Shown in pieces: positions 1 through 9,221 of a stretch of DNA of 64,000 nt. A program made the position numbers and the translations under genes. This DNA is from Pseudothauera lacus. GTDB taxonomy: Bacteria > Pseudomonadota > Gammaproteobacteria > Burkholderiales > Rhodocyclaceae. The stretch lies in contig NZ_PZKC01000008.1 of assembly GCF_003034845.1 (NCBI RefSeq), positions 62,001 to 126,000 on the forward strand, read 5' to 3'. Under the pieces are notes generated by a model. The model was not told the DNA's origin. It saw nothing but the letters and a program-made list of their open reading frames with translations, and did not search any database. The stretch's first letter is position 1. Each line of letters opens with the position of its first letter.

Positions 1-190
1 CCTCATCGGCGGTGCCAACAGCTTCTTCGGCATCACCCCGGAAGCCTTCGGTGCGATCGGCGCCCTGGTCAACTTCGCTGTCGCCTTCATTGTCGACAAG
101 ATGACCAAGGAACCGCCCGAGCACATCCAGGCCCTGGTCGAGAGCGTCCGCGTGCCGCGCGGCGCGAAGATGATCGACGGCGCCCACTAA
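1..190 (+). CDS. Sodium:solute symporter, ActP-like (C-terminal fragment)
   Basis: Only the last 62 codons are inside the window; the gene enters from the left edge and stops at TAA 188-190. The fragment has the end of one hydrophobic segment (FGAIGALVNFAVAFIV) followed by a cytoplasmic tail with VRVPRGA, which resembles the C-terminus of cation/acetate symporters of the SSS family. These carry acetate or other short acids into the cell with Na+. The substrate cannot be judged from this fragment. An intrinsic terminator follows at once. Confidence 0.7.
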   Translation, partial: LIGGANSFFGITPEAFGAIGALVNFAVAFIVDKMTKEPPEHIQALVESVRVPRGAKMIDGAH

Positions 191-251
191 GCGCCCGCAA
201 GCCAACGTTGAGGGGGGTTGCGCCCGGCGGGCGCACCCCCGGAAACGGCAA

Positions 252-286
252 GACCCCGCCGGTTGTTCTGGCGGGGTTTTTTCTTT
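252..286 (+). terminator. Intrinsic terminator after the symporter gene
   Basis: A GC-rich stem CCCCGCC (254-260) pairs with GGCGGGG (270-276) around a 9-nt loop and is followed by a run of T. It lies 60 nt after the symporter stop and should end that transcript. Confidence 0.85.
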
Positions 287-338
287 TGTGGCACCTTGCG
301 GCCTGAGTTGTCCGCCGCAAGCCTTGATGGAGTACCGC

Positions 339-719
339 ATGACCGCAATGGCACCGACCGTCAGCCTGGTGCTGAACTGGATCCTCTTCCTCGCCCTGTT
401 CCCGATCGCCTTCTTCTGGCTGCGCCGGGCCTGGCGCATCATCGTCCGCCGCGACTTCTCCGAAGTCGCCCTCAAGCGCGGCGAGGCGCCGCCCAATGCG
501 GCGCGTTTCGCGCCCTATGCGGCGGCGATCAACCTGATCGGCGGGGTAGTGCTGGTGTGGGTGATCTTCGGTGTGCTCGCCGGCCTGTTCGAGTACGAAA
601 CCTGGACCGCCATTGCCGGCGTGTCGATCTGGACCAAGTTCATCCTCGACTTCGCACTCTCGCGCCAGGCGCGCGCCAAGCTCGGCCGCGAGGCGGCCAA
701 GCCGGCGGCCAAGGAATGA
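339..719 (+). CDS. Small integral membrane protein, unknown function
   Basis: A 126-aa protein. The ATG at 339 is preferred because GGAG lies 6 nt upstream; ATGs at 327 and 348 are alternatives. Hydrophobic segments lie near residues 11-29 and 62-88, with a weaker third near 92-110, and the C-terminus is basic and Ala-rich. I recognise no named family or catalytic motif. It starts just after the terminator of the symporter gene and converges with the DUF4212 gene. A membrane or transporter accessory role is only a guess from context. Confidence 0.6.
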   Translation: MTAMAPTVSLVLNWILFLALFPIAFFWLRRAWRIIVRRDFSEVALKRGEAPPNAARFAPYAAAINLIGGVVLVWVIFGVLAGLFEYETWTAIAGVSIWTKFILDFALSRQARAKLGREAAKPAAKE

Positions 720-732
720 GCGTCAGAGCCGT

Positions 733-1017
733 TCAGCGCCGCTCGGCCACACCGTAGCGGCGATCGAGGCGGTTCATCACCACCACGTAAATGCCGATCA
801 GCAGCAGATAGACGATCAGCGTACCCTGGGCGAAGAGATAGAAGCCCAGCGGAAAACCGAATACCTCAACCTCGTTGAGCGTTACCGCGAACCACGCGCC
901 GCCGAAGGTCACCGTGGCCCATACCGTGAGCAGGCTCAGGGTGAGCAGCCGCGTCCTGCGCCAGTACTCGTGGTGGGCCGCGGTGAGCGCCGGCGCGCGT
1001 GTGCCGTGGGGGCTCAT
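733..1017 (-). CDS. DUF4212 protein (sodium/substrate symporter small subunit-like)
   Basis: A 94-aa protein with the DUF4212 layout: an N-terminal YWRRTRLL patch, two membrane segments and a MNRLDRRYGV end. Family members are usually encoded next to a large SSS-type symporter subunit. Here the only symporter nearby is the convergent gene at the left edge, so this copy looks unpaired. Its ATG (1015-1017) overlaps the stop of the upstream EF-G-like gene by 4 nt, so the two are translationally coupled. Family assignment is good; the transport role is inferred from the family. Confidence 0.75.
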   Translation of the reverse strand: MSPHGTRAPALTAAHHEYWRRTRLLTLSLLTVWATVTFGGAWFAVTLNEVEVFGFPLGFYLFAQGTLIVYLLLIGIYVVVMNRLDRRYGVAERR

Positions 1018-3065
1018 TGCTCTGCGCGCCCGCGGCTGCCATGGGCGTGGGCGAGGCGTTGCTGTACGTCGGCGGGCGCGGCTTCGAAGCCGCTGGCGGT
1101 GAGCGTGCATTCGCTCTCGCCGGCACAGATCGCCTTCAGGCGTGCCTCGAAGCCTTCCATGGCCGCCATCGGCACCAGCGCGGTGAGCGCCAGGCGGCCG
1201 TTGCCGGCGGCGTCGGTGCCCACCAGACGGCCGCGGCGGGCGGAGAATTCGCCGCTGATCTCGCCGAAGCGGGCCTCATCGGCGCGTACCTCGACGCTCA
1301 GCATGGGCTCCAGCACCTGCGGCCGTGCGGCGGCGGCGGCTTCGAGGAGGGCGTGACGGGCGGCGGTGATGAAGGAGATCTCGTTGGAATCGACGGCGTG
1401 GTGCTTGCCGTCGAATACCGTCACCTTCAGATCCTGGAGCGGGAAGCCGGCCAGGCAGCCTTCGCCGACTGCCTGACGCACGCCTTTTTCCACCGCCGCC
1501 ATGAATTGCACCGGGATCACCCCGCCACGGGTCTCGTCCGCCAGCTGCAGGCCGCTGTCGCGGGGCAGGGGCTCGACGCGCAGGGCGACTTCGCCGAACT
1601 GGCCGGCGCCGCCAGACTGCTTCTTGTGGCGGTAGCGCGCCTCGGCGGTGGCGGTAATGGTCTCGCGGTAGGGAATGGCCGGCGCAGCAGTGTCGACGGA
1701 GATGTTCCAGCGCTCGGCGAGCTGTTCCAGCACCACGCGCAGGTGCAGTTCGCCCAGTCCGCGTACGACGGTCTGGCGACCCTGGGGATCGTAGCTGACC
1801 TCCAGGCAGGGGTCTTCATCGACCAGGCGGGCGAGGGCATCGGCGAGCTTCTGTTCGTCGCCGGGCTTGTGCGGCAGCAGCGCGAGACCGTGCACCGGTT
1901 GCGGATAGTGCGGCGGCAGCAGGTGGTGGCGGTCCTCGTCGTGGGAATCGTGCAGCACCGCGTCGCGGTGGATGTCGTCCACCCGTGCCACGGCGCAGAT
2001 GTCGCCGCAGACGCCGAGCGCGATCTCGTTCTGCTGGCGGCCGTTGATGCGCAGCAGATGGGCCGCCTTGAAGGGCTTGCGGGCGTCGCCGATGTAGAGC
2101 TGGGCGCCGCTGGCGATGCTGCCCTGGTGGATGCGGAAGAGGGCGAGCTTGCCACGGTAGGGGTCGTTGTGAATCTGGAAGACATGGGCCAGCGCATGGC
2201 CGCTGCCGTCGCTGGCGATGGCCACCGGCTGGGCCTCGGCGCCTTCGCCGCGGACGAAGTGGGGCGGATTGCCCTCGGTGGGATCGGGGGCGAGGCGGCC
2301 GATGACCTCCAGCAGTTCTGCCACCCCGGCACCGCTGCGTGCGGAGACGAAACATACCGGGATCAGATGGCCTTCGCGCAGGGCCTGTTCGAAGGGGTCG
2401 TGGAGCTGCCCGGGGTCGAGCGCCTGACCCTGTTCCAAGTAGCGTGCCATCAGCGCTTCGTCGACCTCGACGACCTGGTCGACGATGGCGTCATGGGCGG
2501 CGGCGACCGATGAGAAGGCGGTGGCGGCGCCATGATCGGGGGCAAAGAAGCAGTCGATGACCCGCCCGCCGTCGGGCGCGGGCAGGTTGATGGGCAGGCA
2601 TTCGCGCCCGAAGGCGGCGCTGAGCGTCTCCATCAGCGCGGCGAAGTCGACGCCGGCAGCATCGATGCGGTTGACGACGATCATCCGGCACTTGTCGGCG
2701 GCGGCCTCCATCGCCCGGCGGGTCACCGATTCGACCCCGGCCTGGGCGTTGACCACCACCAGCGCGGTTTCCACCGCCGGCAGGGCAAGCAGGGCGCGGC
2801 CGAGGAAGTCGGGGGTGCCCGGGGTGTCGAGGAGGTTGATCCAGTGTCCGGCCCATTCGAGATGGACCAGGCTGGTATTGAGCGAATGGCCGATGGCCTT
2901 CTCGCGCGGGTCGAAGTCGCTAACCGTGTCGCCGCGCTCGATGCTGCCGGCGCTGGCGATGGCCCCGGAGGCGAGCAGCAGGGCCTCCAGCAGGGTGGTC
3001 TTGCCGCTGCCGGTCTGGCCCAGCAGGGCGAGGTTGCGGATGTCGTGAACCGAGCTCGGTACCAT
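1014..3065 (-). CDS. EF-G-like translational GTPase
   Basis: A 683-aa protein with the full EF-G domain order: GTPase domain, domain II, and domains III-V ending in an EF-G C-terminal fold. The P-loop GQTGSGKT is at residues 16-23. The G3 motif reads DTPGTPDF, where canonical EF-G has DTPGHVDF, so the catalytic His is replaced by Thr. G4 is NRID instead of NKxD. These changes place it with EF-G-like paralogues rather than the housekeeping fusA, which normally sits beside rpsL/rpsG/tuf. The ATG at 3065 has GGGGAG upstream. It is coupled to the DUF4212 gene by an ATGA overlap. Its role on the ribosome is unknown. Confidence 0.85.
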   Translation of the reverse strand: MVPSSVHDIRNLALLGQTGSGKTTLLEALLLASGAIASAGSIERGDTVSDFDPREKAIGHSLNTSLVHLEWAGHWINLLDTPGTPDFLGRALLALPAVETALVVVNAQAGVESVTRRAMEAAADKCRMIVVNRIDAAGVDFAALMETLSAAFGRECLPINLPAPDGGRVIDCFFAPDHGAATAFSSVAAAHDAIVDQVVEVDEALMARYLEQGQALDPGQLHDPFEQALREGHLIPVCFVSARSGAGVAELLEVIGRLAPDPTEGNPPHFVRGEGAEAQPVAIASDGSGHALAHVFQIHNDPYRGKLALFRIHQGSIASGAQLYIGDARKPFKAAHLLRINGRQQNEIALGVCGDICAVARVDDIHRDAVLHDSHDEDRHHLLPPHYPQPVHGLALLPHKPGDEQKLADALARLVDEDPCLEVSYDPQGRQTVVRGLGELHLRVVLEQLAERWNISVDTAAPAIPYRETITATAEARYRHKKQSGGAGQFGEVALRVEPLPRDSGLQLADETRGGVIPVQFMAAVEKGVRQAVGEGCLAGFPLQDLKVTVFDGKHHAVDSNEISFITAARHALLEAAAAARPQVLEPMLSVEVRADEARFGEISGEFSARRGRLVGTDAAGNGRLALTALVPMAAMEGFEARLKAICAGESECTLTASGFEAAPADVQQRLAHAHGSRGRAEQ

Positions 3066-3165
3066 GGTGTCTCCCCTTTGCCTGTTCGCTGTAGCGAGTT
3101 TTACGCCACTGCGCGCGCGCCGGCAATGGTCCACGTCAATGCGGGCGCAGAATCCCCTCCCGCGC

Positions 3166-4788
3166 TCACGCGCTGCGCAACCCGCAGCGGCGGGTCAGCC
3201 AGATCGCTGCCAGCGGCAAGGCAAGGCCGAGCAGGGCGACGGTGAGCAGCAGCATGCCCAGTTCGCTGTAGTCGGCGGCGGTGCTCACGGCGCCGCTGGT
3301 GGCATCGCGGACCTCGCGGCTCACGGTGTAGATCTGGTTGAGGTACTTGGTGCCCAGTTGCGAGGCCGACAGCGCGAGATTGGCGAAGGAGCTCATCACC
3401 GCGAAGAAGGTGGCCTTCAGATGGGGCGGGGCGGAGTTGGCGATCCACGCCAGCATCGGCACCATCGAGACCTGGCCGAGCGGGGATTCGAGCGCGGTGC
3501 TGACCATGGCGATGAAGCGCGCGTCGACCACGCCGCCGCTCAGCGCCGCGGTCCAGTGGTGCAGGCCGTGGTACATGCCCAGGGTGGGCAGCGCGAGCAG
3601 CGTGGTGGCCAGGGTGAGGAAGACGACGATGGCGGCGATCGAGCGTTCGGCCATGAAGCGGCGAAAGAGGAACAGGCCGGCGAGGGTCAGCGTGGCGACG
3701 ATCAGGTCGAGGCGGGAGAGAAAGGCCTGGTCGAAACCCAGTTCGTCGATCATCCACCAGGTGGCCCCCGCGCCAGGGCCGGGGAGGGCGCGGAAGACGA
3801 AGATGATGATCGCGGTGCCGAGCAGGGTATTGCGCGCCGCCGGCGAGAGTTCGCGCAGCAAGCGGCCCATCATCACCGCGATGACCAGGAAGGAGCCGGC
3901 GAAGATGATCTCCTGCCCCCAGGGGATGCCGGACAGCCCCACGCTCAGCGTGATGGCGATGAACACCACACTGCCGTTGATGATCCACCAGTTGGGCGCG
4001 GTCTTCTCCTGCGGCTCGTGCAGCACGCGGGAGATTTCCGCGGCGGTGCGCCCCAGCGCCTGCAGGCGGCGTGCCTCGCGGCGTTTCAGCCAGCCGGCAA
4101 AGAGCACCCCGCTGACCGACAGCGCCGGGATGAGCAGGGCGTATTCGTAGATGCGTGCGTAGAGCGCCACCTTCTCCGCCTCTTCCAGGCGATCGGCGCC
4201 CTGGAAGAGGATCACGTTGGCCAGCGCCACCAGCACGCTGCCGCCGATGATCGCTACCCGCCCGAGCATCTGCATGGTGGTGTGCATCAGGCGCACGGTG
4301 TCGGCATCGAGCGGGCGGCCGTCGGCGTCCTCGTGCGGCACGGCTTCGACGGTCATCGCGTCGGCCACCGCATCCTGCATCACGTAGCCCACCGGCGAGA
4401 GCAGCACGGCGAGCACGAACCAGCTCTCCACCGGCATGGTGGCGCGCATTGCTTCGGTGTGGGCGATCAGGCCGACCATGATCAGCAGGCTGGTGGCGAT
4501 CAGTGTCGCGCCCAGATAGACCAGCCCGGCCTTGTAGCGCCACAGCAGATCCACCAGGTGGCCGATGGGCATCTTCAGCGCCCACGGGATACCGGCCCAG
4601 AACCCCAGTGCGGCGAGGAAGGCCGCGGAGAGGTCGAGGTACTCCTTGATGAAGAAGGTGCCGACGATGCCGGTGAGGCCGGAGACCCCGGCGGCCATAT
4701 ACACCATCAGCGGTGGCAGGTAGGACAGCCGCATCTCGCGGCCGAGTTCGAGGATGTTGCGGTCGAACCAGCGGTACAGGGCGGTCAA
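3166..4788 (-). CDS. MFS-type transporter, BT1 (folate/biopterin transporter)-like
   Basis: A 540-aa, strongly hydrophobic protein with about 12 predicted membrane segments. The stretch LSPVGYVMQDAVADAMTVEAVP resembles the conserved QD..AD region of the BT1 folate-biopterin transporter family of the major facilitator superfamily, and the C-terminal half contains repeated small-residue helices. The start is a TTG at 4786-4788, 13 nt after the lrgB-like stop; the next in-frame Met is at residue 19, so the N-terminus is uncertain. Substrate is unknown; a pterin, folate or other organic anion is possible. It is in line with lrgBA and may be co-transcribed. Confidence 0.65.
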   Translation of the reverse strand: MTALYRWFDRNILELGREMRLSYLPPLMVYMAAGVSGLTGIVGTFFIKEYLDLSAAFLAALGFWAGIPWALKMPIGHLVDLLWRYKAGLVYLGATLIATSLLIMVGLIAHTEAMRATMPVESWFVLAVLLSPVGYVMQDAVADAMTVEAVPHEDADGRPLDADTVRLMHTTMQMLGRVAIIGGSVLVALANVILFQGADRLEEAEKVALYARIYEYALLIPALSVSGVLFAGWLKRREARRLQALGRTAAEISRVLHEPQEKTAPNWWIINGSVVFIAITLSVGLSGIPWGQEIIFAGSFLVIAVMMGRLLRELSPAARNTLLGTAIIIFVFRALPGPGAGATWWMIDELGFDQAFLSRLDLIVATLTLAGLFLFRRFMAERSIAAIVVFLTLATTLLALPTLGMYHGLHHWTAALSGGVVDARFIAMVSTALESPLGQVSMVPMLAWIANSAPPHLKATFFAVMSSFANLALSASQLGTKYLNQIYTVSREVRDATSGAVSTAADYSELGMLLLTVALLGLALPLAAIWLTRRCGLRSA

Positions 4789-4801
4789 GGTGCGGTTTCC
4801 G

Positions 4802-5536
4802 TCAGTGTCCGGTGAGGCGGGCCAGCCAGGGCAGGATATACGGCAGTGACAGGGCGGTGAGCAGTCCGTTCAGTCCCATCGCCAGTGCGGCGAAGGCGCC
4901 GCACTGTTCGCTGACCTGGAAGGCGCGCGCGGTGCCGATGCCGTGGGCGGCCACGCCGGTGGCGAAGCCGCGTACGGCGTGATCGTCGATGCGCAGCACG
5001 GCGAACAGCCCGCGCGCGCCGACGGCGCCGAGGATGCCGGTGATGATTACCAGCACGGCGGTGAGTGAGGGCAGGCCGCCGAGGCTCTCGGCCACGCCCA
5101 TGGCAATCGGCGTGGTGACGCTCTTCGGCGCCAGGGACATCAGCGACTGGGTGCTGGCGCCGAGCGCGGCGCCGATGGCGAAGGCGGACAGCGCCGCGGT
5201 CAGCGAGCCGGCAAGGAGGGCGCCGGCAAGCGGCAGCAGCATCGCCTTCAGGCGCGGCAACTGGGCGTAGAGCGGGATGGCGAGGGCGACGGTGGCGGGG
5301 CCGAGGAGGAAGTGCACGAACTGCGCGCCGTCGAAATAGGTCTGGTAATCGGTGCCGGTGAGGCTGAGCACGCCGACGAGGATGGCCACCGCGATCATCA
5401 CCGGGTTGGCCGCGGGGTGGAAGCCGGCGCGCCGGTACAGCCACCATGCGCACTGATAGGCCACCAGGGTGAGGGTGAGGCCGAGCAGCGGGGTGGTGGA
5501 CAGATAGACCCAGATCTCGTCGAGACGCGGGTTCAT
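4802..5536 (-). CDS. lrgB: LrgB/CidB-family membrane protein
   Basis: A 244-aa polytopic protein with the LrgB signature SLAPKSVTTPIAMGV followed by a Gly-rich segment and a C-terminal THGIGTARA-like stretch (AAHGIGTARAF). LrgB and LrgA form an antiholin-like pair that, in several bacteria, moves small molecules such as glycolate or pyruvate across the inner membrane. The ATG (5534-5536) overlaps the lrgA stop by 4 nt, so both are made from one mRNA. A glycolate or pyruvate role would suit a Calvin-cycle organism but is inferred. Confidence 0.88.
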   Translation of the reverse strand: MNPRLDEIWVYLSTTPLLGLTLTLVAYQCAWWLYRRAGFHPAANPVMIAVAILVGVLSLTGTDYQTYFDGAQFVHFLLGPATVALAIPLYAQLPRLKAMLLPLAGALLAGSLTAALSAFAIGAALGASTQSLMSLAPKSVTTPIAMGVAESLGGLPSLTAVLVIITGILGAVGARGLFAVLRIDDHAVRGFATGVAAHGIGTARAFQVSEQCGAFAALAMGLNGLLTALSLPYILPWLARLTGH

Positions 5537-5886
5537 CCTTCCTCCCCGGCGCGCTTGCGGCTGAGCACGCGCAGCACCAGCGCGGTCACCGCCATTGCCA
5601 GCAGGGTTGAGCCCAGTACGCCGGCGAGCAGCGGCAGCCATTCGTCGGCGAGGCGCTGGTAGTGCAGCATGATGCCGGTGCCGGCAGGCACGAAAAGCAG
5701 CGACAGGTGCTGCAGCAGGCCATTTGCGGTGCCGCGCAGCTCGGCGTCCACACGACCGCGCACTACCAGGGTGAGGAAGAGCAGCAGCATGCCGATCACC
5801 GGCCCCGGCACGGGGAGGTCCAGCCCGCGGGCGATGACCTCGCCGACGAGCTGATAGACCAGGAGCAGGGTGAGGGCGCCGATCAT
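5533..5886 (-). CDS. lrgA: LrgA/CidA-family holin-like protein
   Basis: A 117-aa membrane protein with four hydrophobic segments and the family motif LPVPGPVIGMLLLF near residues 24-37, then LSLLFVPAGTGIM. It is the usual partner of LrgB, whose gene overlaps its 3' end by 4 nt. The ATG at 5886 lies 16 nt after the stop of the DUF3422 gene, so all three may share an operon. Length fits the family. Confidence 0.88.
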   Translation of the reverse strand: MIGALTLLLVYQLVGEVIARGLDLPVPGPVIGMLLLFLTLVVRGRVDAELRGTANGLLQHLSLLFVPAGTGIMLHYQRLADEWLPLLAGVLGSTLLAMAVTALVLRVLSRKRAGEEG

Positions 5887-5902
5887 CGCAGGTGCGTCGT
5901 GC

Positions 5903-7189
5903 TCAGTGGCCGCCTTCCTCGGCGGCGAGCTGGCGGCGCATGCGGCGCAGGCCGAGGGCTACCAGGCCGGCGATGAGGGGGATGGAGGCAGCGGTGGCGA
6001 GCTCCGGGGTCAGCGGGACGATGTAGTCCTTGGCACCCTTGGCGAGGTAGTGGATGAGCTGCGAGGCATAGTAGGTGATGGCCACCACCGAGAGTCCCTC
6101 GACGGTCTCCTGCAGGCGCAGCTGCAGGCGTGCACGGCGGTTCATCTGTGCCAGCAGCTCCTGGTTCTGCTGCTGCAGGGCGATATCGACGCGGGTGCGC
6201 AGGAGCTGCGAGTTGCGCGCGATACGGCCGGAGAGGTCCTCCTGGCGGCGGGCGATCGACGCGCAGGTGTCGATCGCCGGGGTCAGGCGGCGGGTCATGA
6301 ACTCGCCGATGGTGGGGAAGCCGGCGAGGCGCATTTCGCGCAGTTCGTCGATGCGCTGGCGCACCAGGCGGTAGTACGCCGCCGCTGCGCCGAAGCGGAA
6401 GGTGGTGTGCGCCACCGAGCGTTCCACCTCGGCAGCCAGGCGGGTGAGGCGGGCGAGCACGCTGCGCTCGTCGTCGACGCTGTCGGCGCCACCGATGATG
6501 TCCATCAGGTCGGCGAGTTCGTCCTCGGCACGCGACAGCAGGCGCCCGACCTGCTTGGCCACCGGAAAGGCCAGCAGGGCGATGACGCGGTAGGTCTCGA
6601 TCTCCAGCAGGCGCTGCACCGTGCGCCCGGCCTGGCGCGGGGTGAGGCTGGCATTGAGCACCTGGAAGCGCGAGAAACCCTCGCTGATCTGGAAATCGGT
6701 GAACACCCACGCCGCACCGTCGGCAACGCGCGCGGCGACGGTCTGCGTGCCGGTGGGCGAGAGTTTCGCCATGACCTCTTCCGGCGACACCTCGGCGACC
6801 GTGCGCAGCTCGATCTCGGTGGCGACGATGAGCTGGCCGGGGATCTCCTTGCGCCACGCCGCCGGCACGTCGAGCAGGGCGCTGCAGGCCGGTGCGGCGG
6901 TGTCGAGGCGGCGGAAGAAGGTGTAGCTGGAGAACTCGTTGTGGCGTTCCCATTTCAGCCGGAAGCTGCCGGTGTCGAGAAAGACATGGCTGCTCTCGGG
7001 CGCCGGCGGCGCTATTCCGAACTGCCCGGCAAGCGCGGCGAGATGGGCCAGTTCGCGCTCGGCACTGCCGGCATCGTGCAGGAAGGCCAGATAGCTGACC
7101 TGCTCGGGCGTGTCGAGCGGCACCGGCGGGCGCGCATGCACCTCGTCGCTGAGGGTCTGGCGCAGGGGATGGGAGATGAAGAGCGACAT
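5903..7189 (-). CDS. DUF3422 membrane-anchored protein
   Basis: A 428-aa protein that matches DUF3422 (predicted membrane-anchored proteins, COG4949). It begins MSLFISHPLRQTLSDEVHARP, has a soluble N-terminal two-thirds rich in helices, and ends with two membrane segments (VEGLSVVAITYYASQLIHYL and ATAASIPLIAGLVALGL). The organisation resembles CorA-like or coiled-coil membrane anchors, but no transport motif such as GMN is seen. The ATG at 7189 starts the conserved region. Function is unknown. It lies upstream of lrgAB on the same strand. Confidence 0.8.
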   Translation of the reverse strand: MSLFISHPLRQTLSDEVHARPPVPLDTPEQVSYLAFLHDAGSAERELAHLAALAGQFGIAPPAPESSHVFLDTGSFRLKWERHNEFSSYTFFRRLDTAAPACSALLDVPAAWRKEIPGQLIVATEIELRTVAEVSPEEVMAKLSPTGTQTVAARVADGAAWVFTDFQISEGFSRFQVLNASLTPRQAGRTVQRLLEIETYRVIALLAFPVAKQVGRLLSRAEDELADLMDIIGGADSVDDERSVLARLTRLAAEVERSVAHTTFRFGAAAAYYRLVRQRIDELREMRLAGFPTIGEFMTRRLTPAIDTCASIARRQEDLSGRIARNSQLLRTRVDIALQQQNQELLAQMNRRARLQLRLQETVEGLSVVAITYYASQLIHYLAKGAKDYIVPLTPELATAASIPLIAGLVALGLRRMRRQLAAEEGGH

Positions 7190-7304
7190 GGCGGCGGACA
7201 GTACGGAAGAAGTGCAAGAGTACCCGCCCGCAGCCATGCTGGGGAAGTGGTCAATGCCGGACAGCTGCGTCCCACCCCGGCTGCGCCGGGTTGCCGCAGC
7301 CTGT

Positions 7305-7958
7305 TCAGCCCTGTTGCTGCGGCACGATGAGGATCTCCACGCGGCGGTTCTGCGCGCGCCCGGCGGCGGTGTTGTTGTCGGCGATGGGGCGGGTCATGCC
7401 GTAGCCGACGGCGATCAGCCGGTTGGCCTCGACGCCGCGCTGGATGAGGTAGCTGCGCACGCTGGCGGCGCGGTTCTCCGACAGGGTCTGGTTGTAGGCC
7501 GCGGCGCCGGTGGCGTCGGTGTGGCCCTCGACCTGCACGACGGTGCCGGGGTACTGGCGGATGCTCTGCGCGAGCTGTTCGAGCACGGGCTGGAACTGCG
7601 GGCGGATGTCGGCACGATTGGTGTCGAAGGTGATGTTCTCCGGAGCCTGCAGGCGGATGGTGTCGCCCTCGCGCACCACTTCTACGCCGGTGCCGGCCAT
7701 GTCGCGGCGCAGTTCGGCTTCCTGCTTGTCCATCTGGTGGCCGATCAGCCCGCCGACGGTGGCGCCCACCGCGGCGCCGATCAGCACCCCCTTGGTACGG
7801 TCGCCACGGCTGGAGGCGACGCCGCCGAGCACGGCGCCGGCGCCGGCGCCAATGGTGGCGCCGCGCGCGGTGTTGGCGCTGTCGCCGTAATAGGGATTGC
7901 CGGCGCAGGCAGTGAGCAGCAGGGCGGCGAGTGCGGTGGCGGTGGTGATGGTTTTCAT
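7305..7958 (-). CDS. OmpA-family outer-membrane lipoprotein
   Basis: A 217-aa precursor with a lipoprotein signal ending LLLTAC (acylated Cys at residue 18). A glycine-zipper region follows (ATIGAGAGAVLGGVA, GVLIGAAVGATVGGLIG; about residues 34-76). The C-terminal OmpA domain carries the peptidoglycan-binding features GHTDATG, NRAASVRSYL and AQNRRVEI. Such YiaD-like proteins tether the outer membrane to the cell wall. The ATG at 7958 is chosen because the signal peptide begins there. The gene is leftward, with 115 nt before the DUF3422 gene. Confidence 0.88.
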   Translation of the reverse strand: MKTITTATALAALLLTACAGNPYYGDSANTARGATIGAGAGAVLGGVASSRGDRTKGVLIGAAVGATVGGLIGHQMDKQEAELRRDMAGTGVEVVREGDTIRLQAPENITFDTNRADIRPQFQPVLEQLAQSIRQYPGTVVQVEGHTDATGAAAYNQTLSENRAASVRSYLIQRGVEANRLIAVGYGMTRPIADNNTAAGRAQNRRVEILIVPQQQG

Positions 7959-8057
7959 GGCGGGTGTCCTCTTCTGTGGTATCCGGATAGACCGGAAACG
8001 GTGCACAGCGTGCCCGCGGAATGACCGCTTGCGTAGTTGGCAGCGGTGGAAAATTGT

Positions 8058-8090
8058 AAAAAAAAAGCCCGCCCCGAGGGAAGGGCGGGC
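8058..8090 (-). terminator. Intrinsic terminator of the cbb operon
   Basis: On the minus strand a GCCCGCCC / GGGCGGGC stem is followed by a run of at least nine T (the A run at 8058-8066). It starts about 30 nt after the cbbA stop and should end the leftward cbb transcript. Confidence 0.85.
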
Positions 8091-8121
8091 AAATGCCTTG
8101 CGGCAGGGAGCGGAAAAACGG

Positions 8122-9168
8122 TCAGCGGCCGCCGGCGTAGCGGCGCGCCAGCGCGCTCAGCGGCAGTGGCTTGATGCGTGCGGCGTGGCCGGCGCAGCCG
8201 AAGGCTTCGAAGCGCAGGCGGCAGATCTCGCGGGCGGCGGCGGTGGCGGCGCGGAACACCTTGCGGGGGTCGAACTCCTGCCGCTCTTCGGCGAGCAGGC
8301 GGCGCATCGCGCCGCTCATCGCCAGACGCAGGTCGGTGTCGATGTTGATCTTGCGCACCCCGTTGCGGATGCCGGCGACCAGTGCCTCTACAGGTACGCC
8401 GTAGGTTTCACCTATTTCGCCGCCGTACTGGCGGATGATCTGCAGCCATTCCTGCGGCACGCTGGAGGAACCGTGCATCACCAGATGGGTGTCGGGGATG
8501 CGGCGGTGAATGGCAGCAATGCGTTCGATGTCGAGGATGTCGCCGGTCGGCGGGCGGGTGAACTTGTAGGCCCCGTGGCTGGTGCCGATGGCGACGGCGA
8601 GCGCATCGACGCCGGTGGCAGCGACGAAGTCGGCCGCCTCCGCAGGGTCGGTAAGCATCTGGCTGTGGTCCAGCGTACCGGCCGCGCCGACGCCGTCTTC
8701 CTCGCCGGCCTGGCCGGTCTCCAGCGAGCCCAGGCAGCCCAGCTCACCTTCCACCGACACTCCTACGGCGTGGGCCATGTCCACCACCCGGGCAGTGACC
8801 TGGACGTTGTAGTCCCAGCTCGCCGGGGTTTTCATGTCCTCATGCAGCGAGCCGTCCATCATCACGCTGGTGAAGCCGGAACGGATGGCCTGCTGGCACA
8901 CCGCCGGACTGGCGCCGTGGTCCTGGTGCAGGCAGATGGGGATGTCCGGCCACTCCTCCACGGCGGCCGCCACCATGTGGCGCAGGAAGGCTTCGCCGGC
9001 ATAGCCGCGCGCGCCCGCCGAGGCCTGCAGGATGACCGGGCTGGCGGTCTCGGCGGCGGCCTGCATGATGGCGTGAATCTGTTCCATGTTGTTGATGTTG
9101 AAGGCTGGCACGCCGTAGCCGTGTTCGGCGGCGTGGTCGAGCAGCTGTCTGAGGGCGATCATCGCCAT
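8122..9168 (-). CDS. cbbA: Class II fructose-bisphosphate aldolase (cbb operon copy)
   Basis: A 348-aa zinc-dependent aldolase that joins triose phosphates into fructose-1,6-bisphosphate (and, in the Calvin cycle, sedoheptulose bisphosphate). Metal and substrate motifs are clear: [35 protein letters not shown] and KINIDTDLR. The ATG at 9168 has GGAG upstream. It is the last gene of the cbb operon, 53 nt after cbbK and before a strong terminator. A second aldolase at 19954-21018 shares most of its sequence but keeps the usual tail; the linkage to cbbP/cbbF marks this one as the Calvin-cycle copy. Confidence 0.95.
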   Translation of the reverse strand: MAMIALRQLLDHAAEHGYGVPAFNINNMEQIHAIMQAAAETASPVILQASAGARGYAGEAFLRHMVAAAVEEWPDIPICLHQDHGASPAVCQQAIRSGFTSVMMDGSLHEDMKTPASWDYNVQVTARVVDMAHAVGVSVEGELGCLGSLETGQAGEEDGVGAAGTLDHSQMLTDPAEAADFVAATGVDALAVAIGTSHGAYKFTRPPTGDILDIERIAAIHRRIPDTHLVMHGSSSVPQEWLQIIRQYGGEIGETYGVPVEALVAGIRNGVRKINIDTDLRLAMSGAMRRLLAEERQEFDPRKVFRAATAAAREICRLRFEAFGCAGHAARIKPLPLSALARRYAGGR

Positions 9169-9221
9169 GGGGGTCTCCTGGTTGTCCTGTCGTGGTGTCG
9201 GCCTGTGCGCTCGGGCGCGGG

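Noticed and set aside
999-2513. Long plus-strand open frames across the EF-G-like gene and similar ones over other leftward genes
   Set aside because: They mirror the codon bias of recognised minus-strand genes and have low-complexity Arg/Gly/Ala-rich translations.
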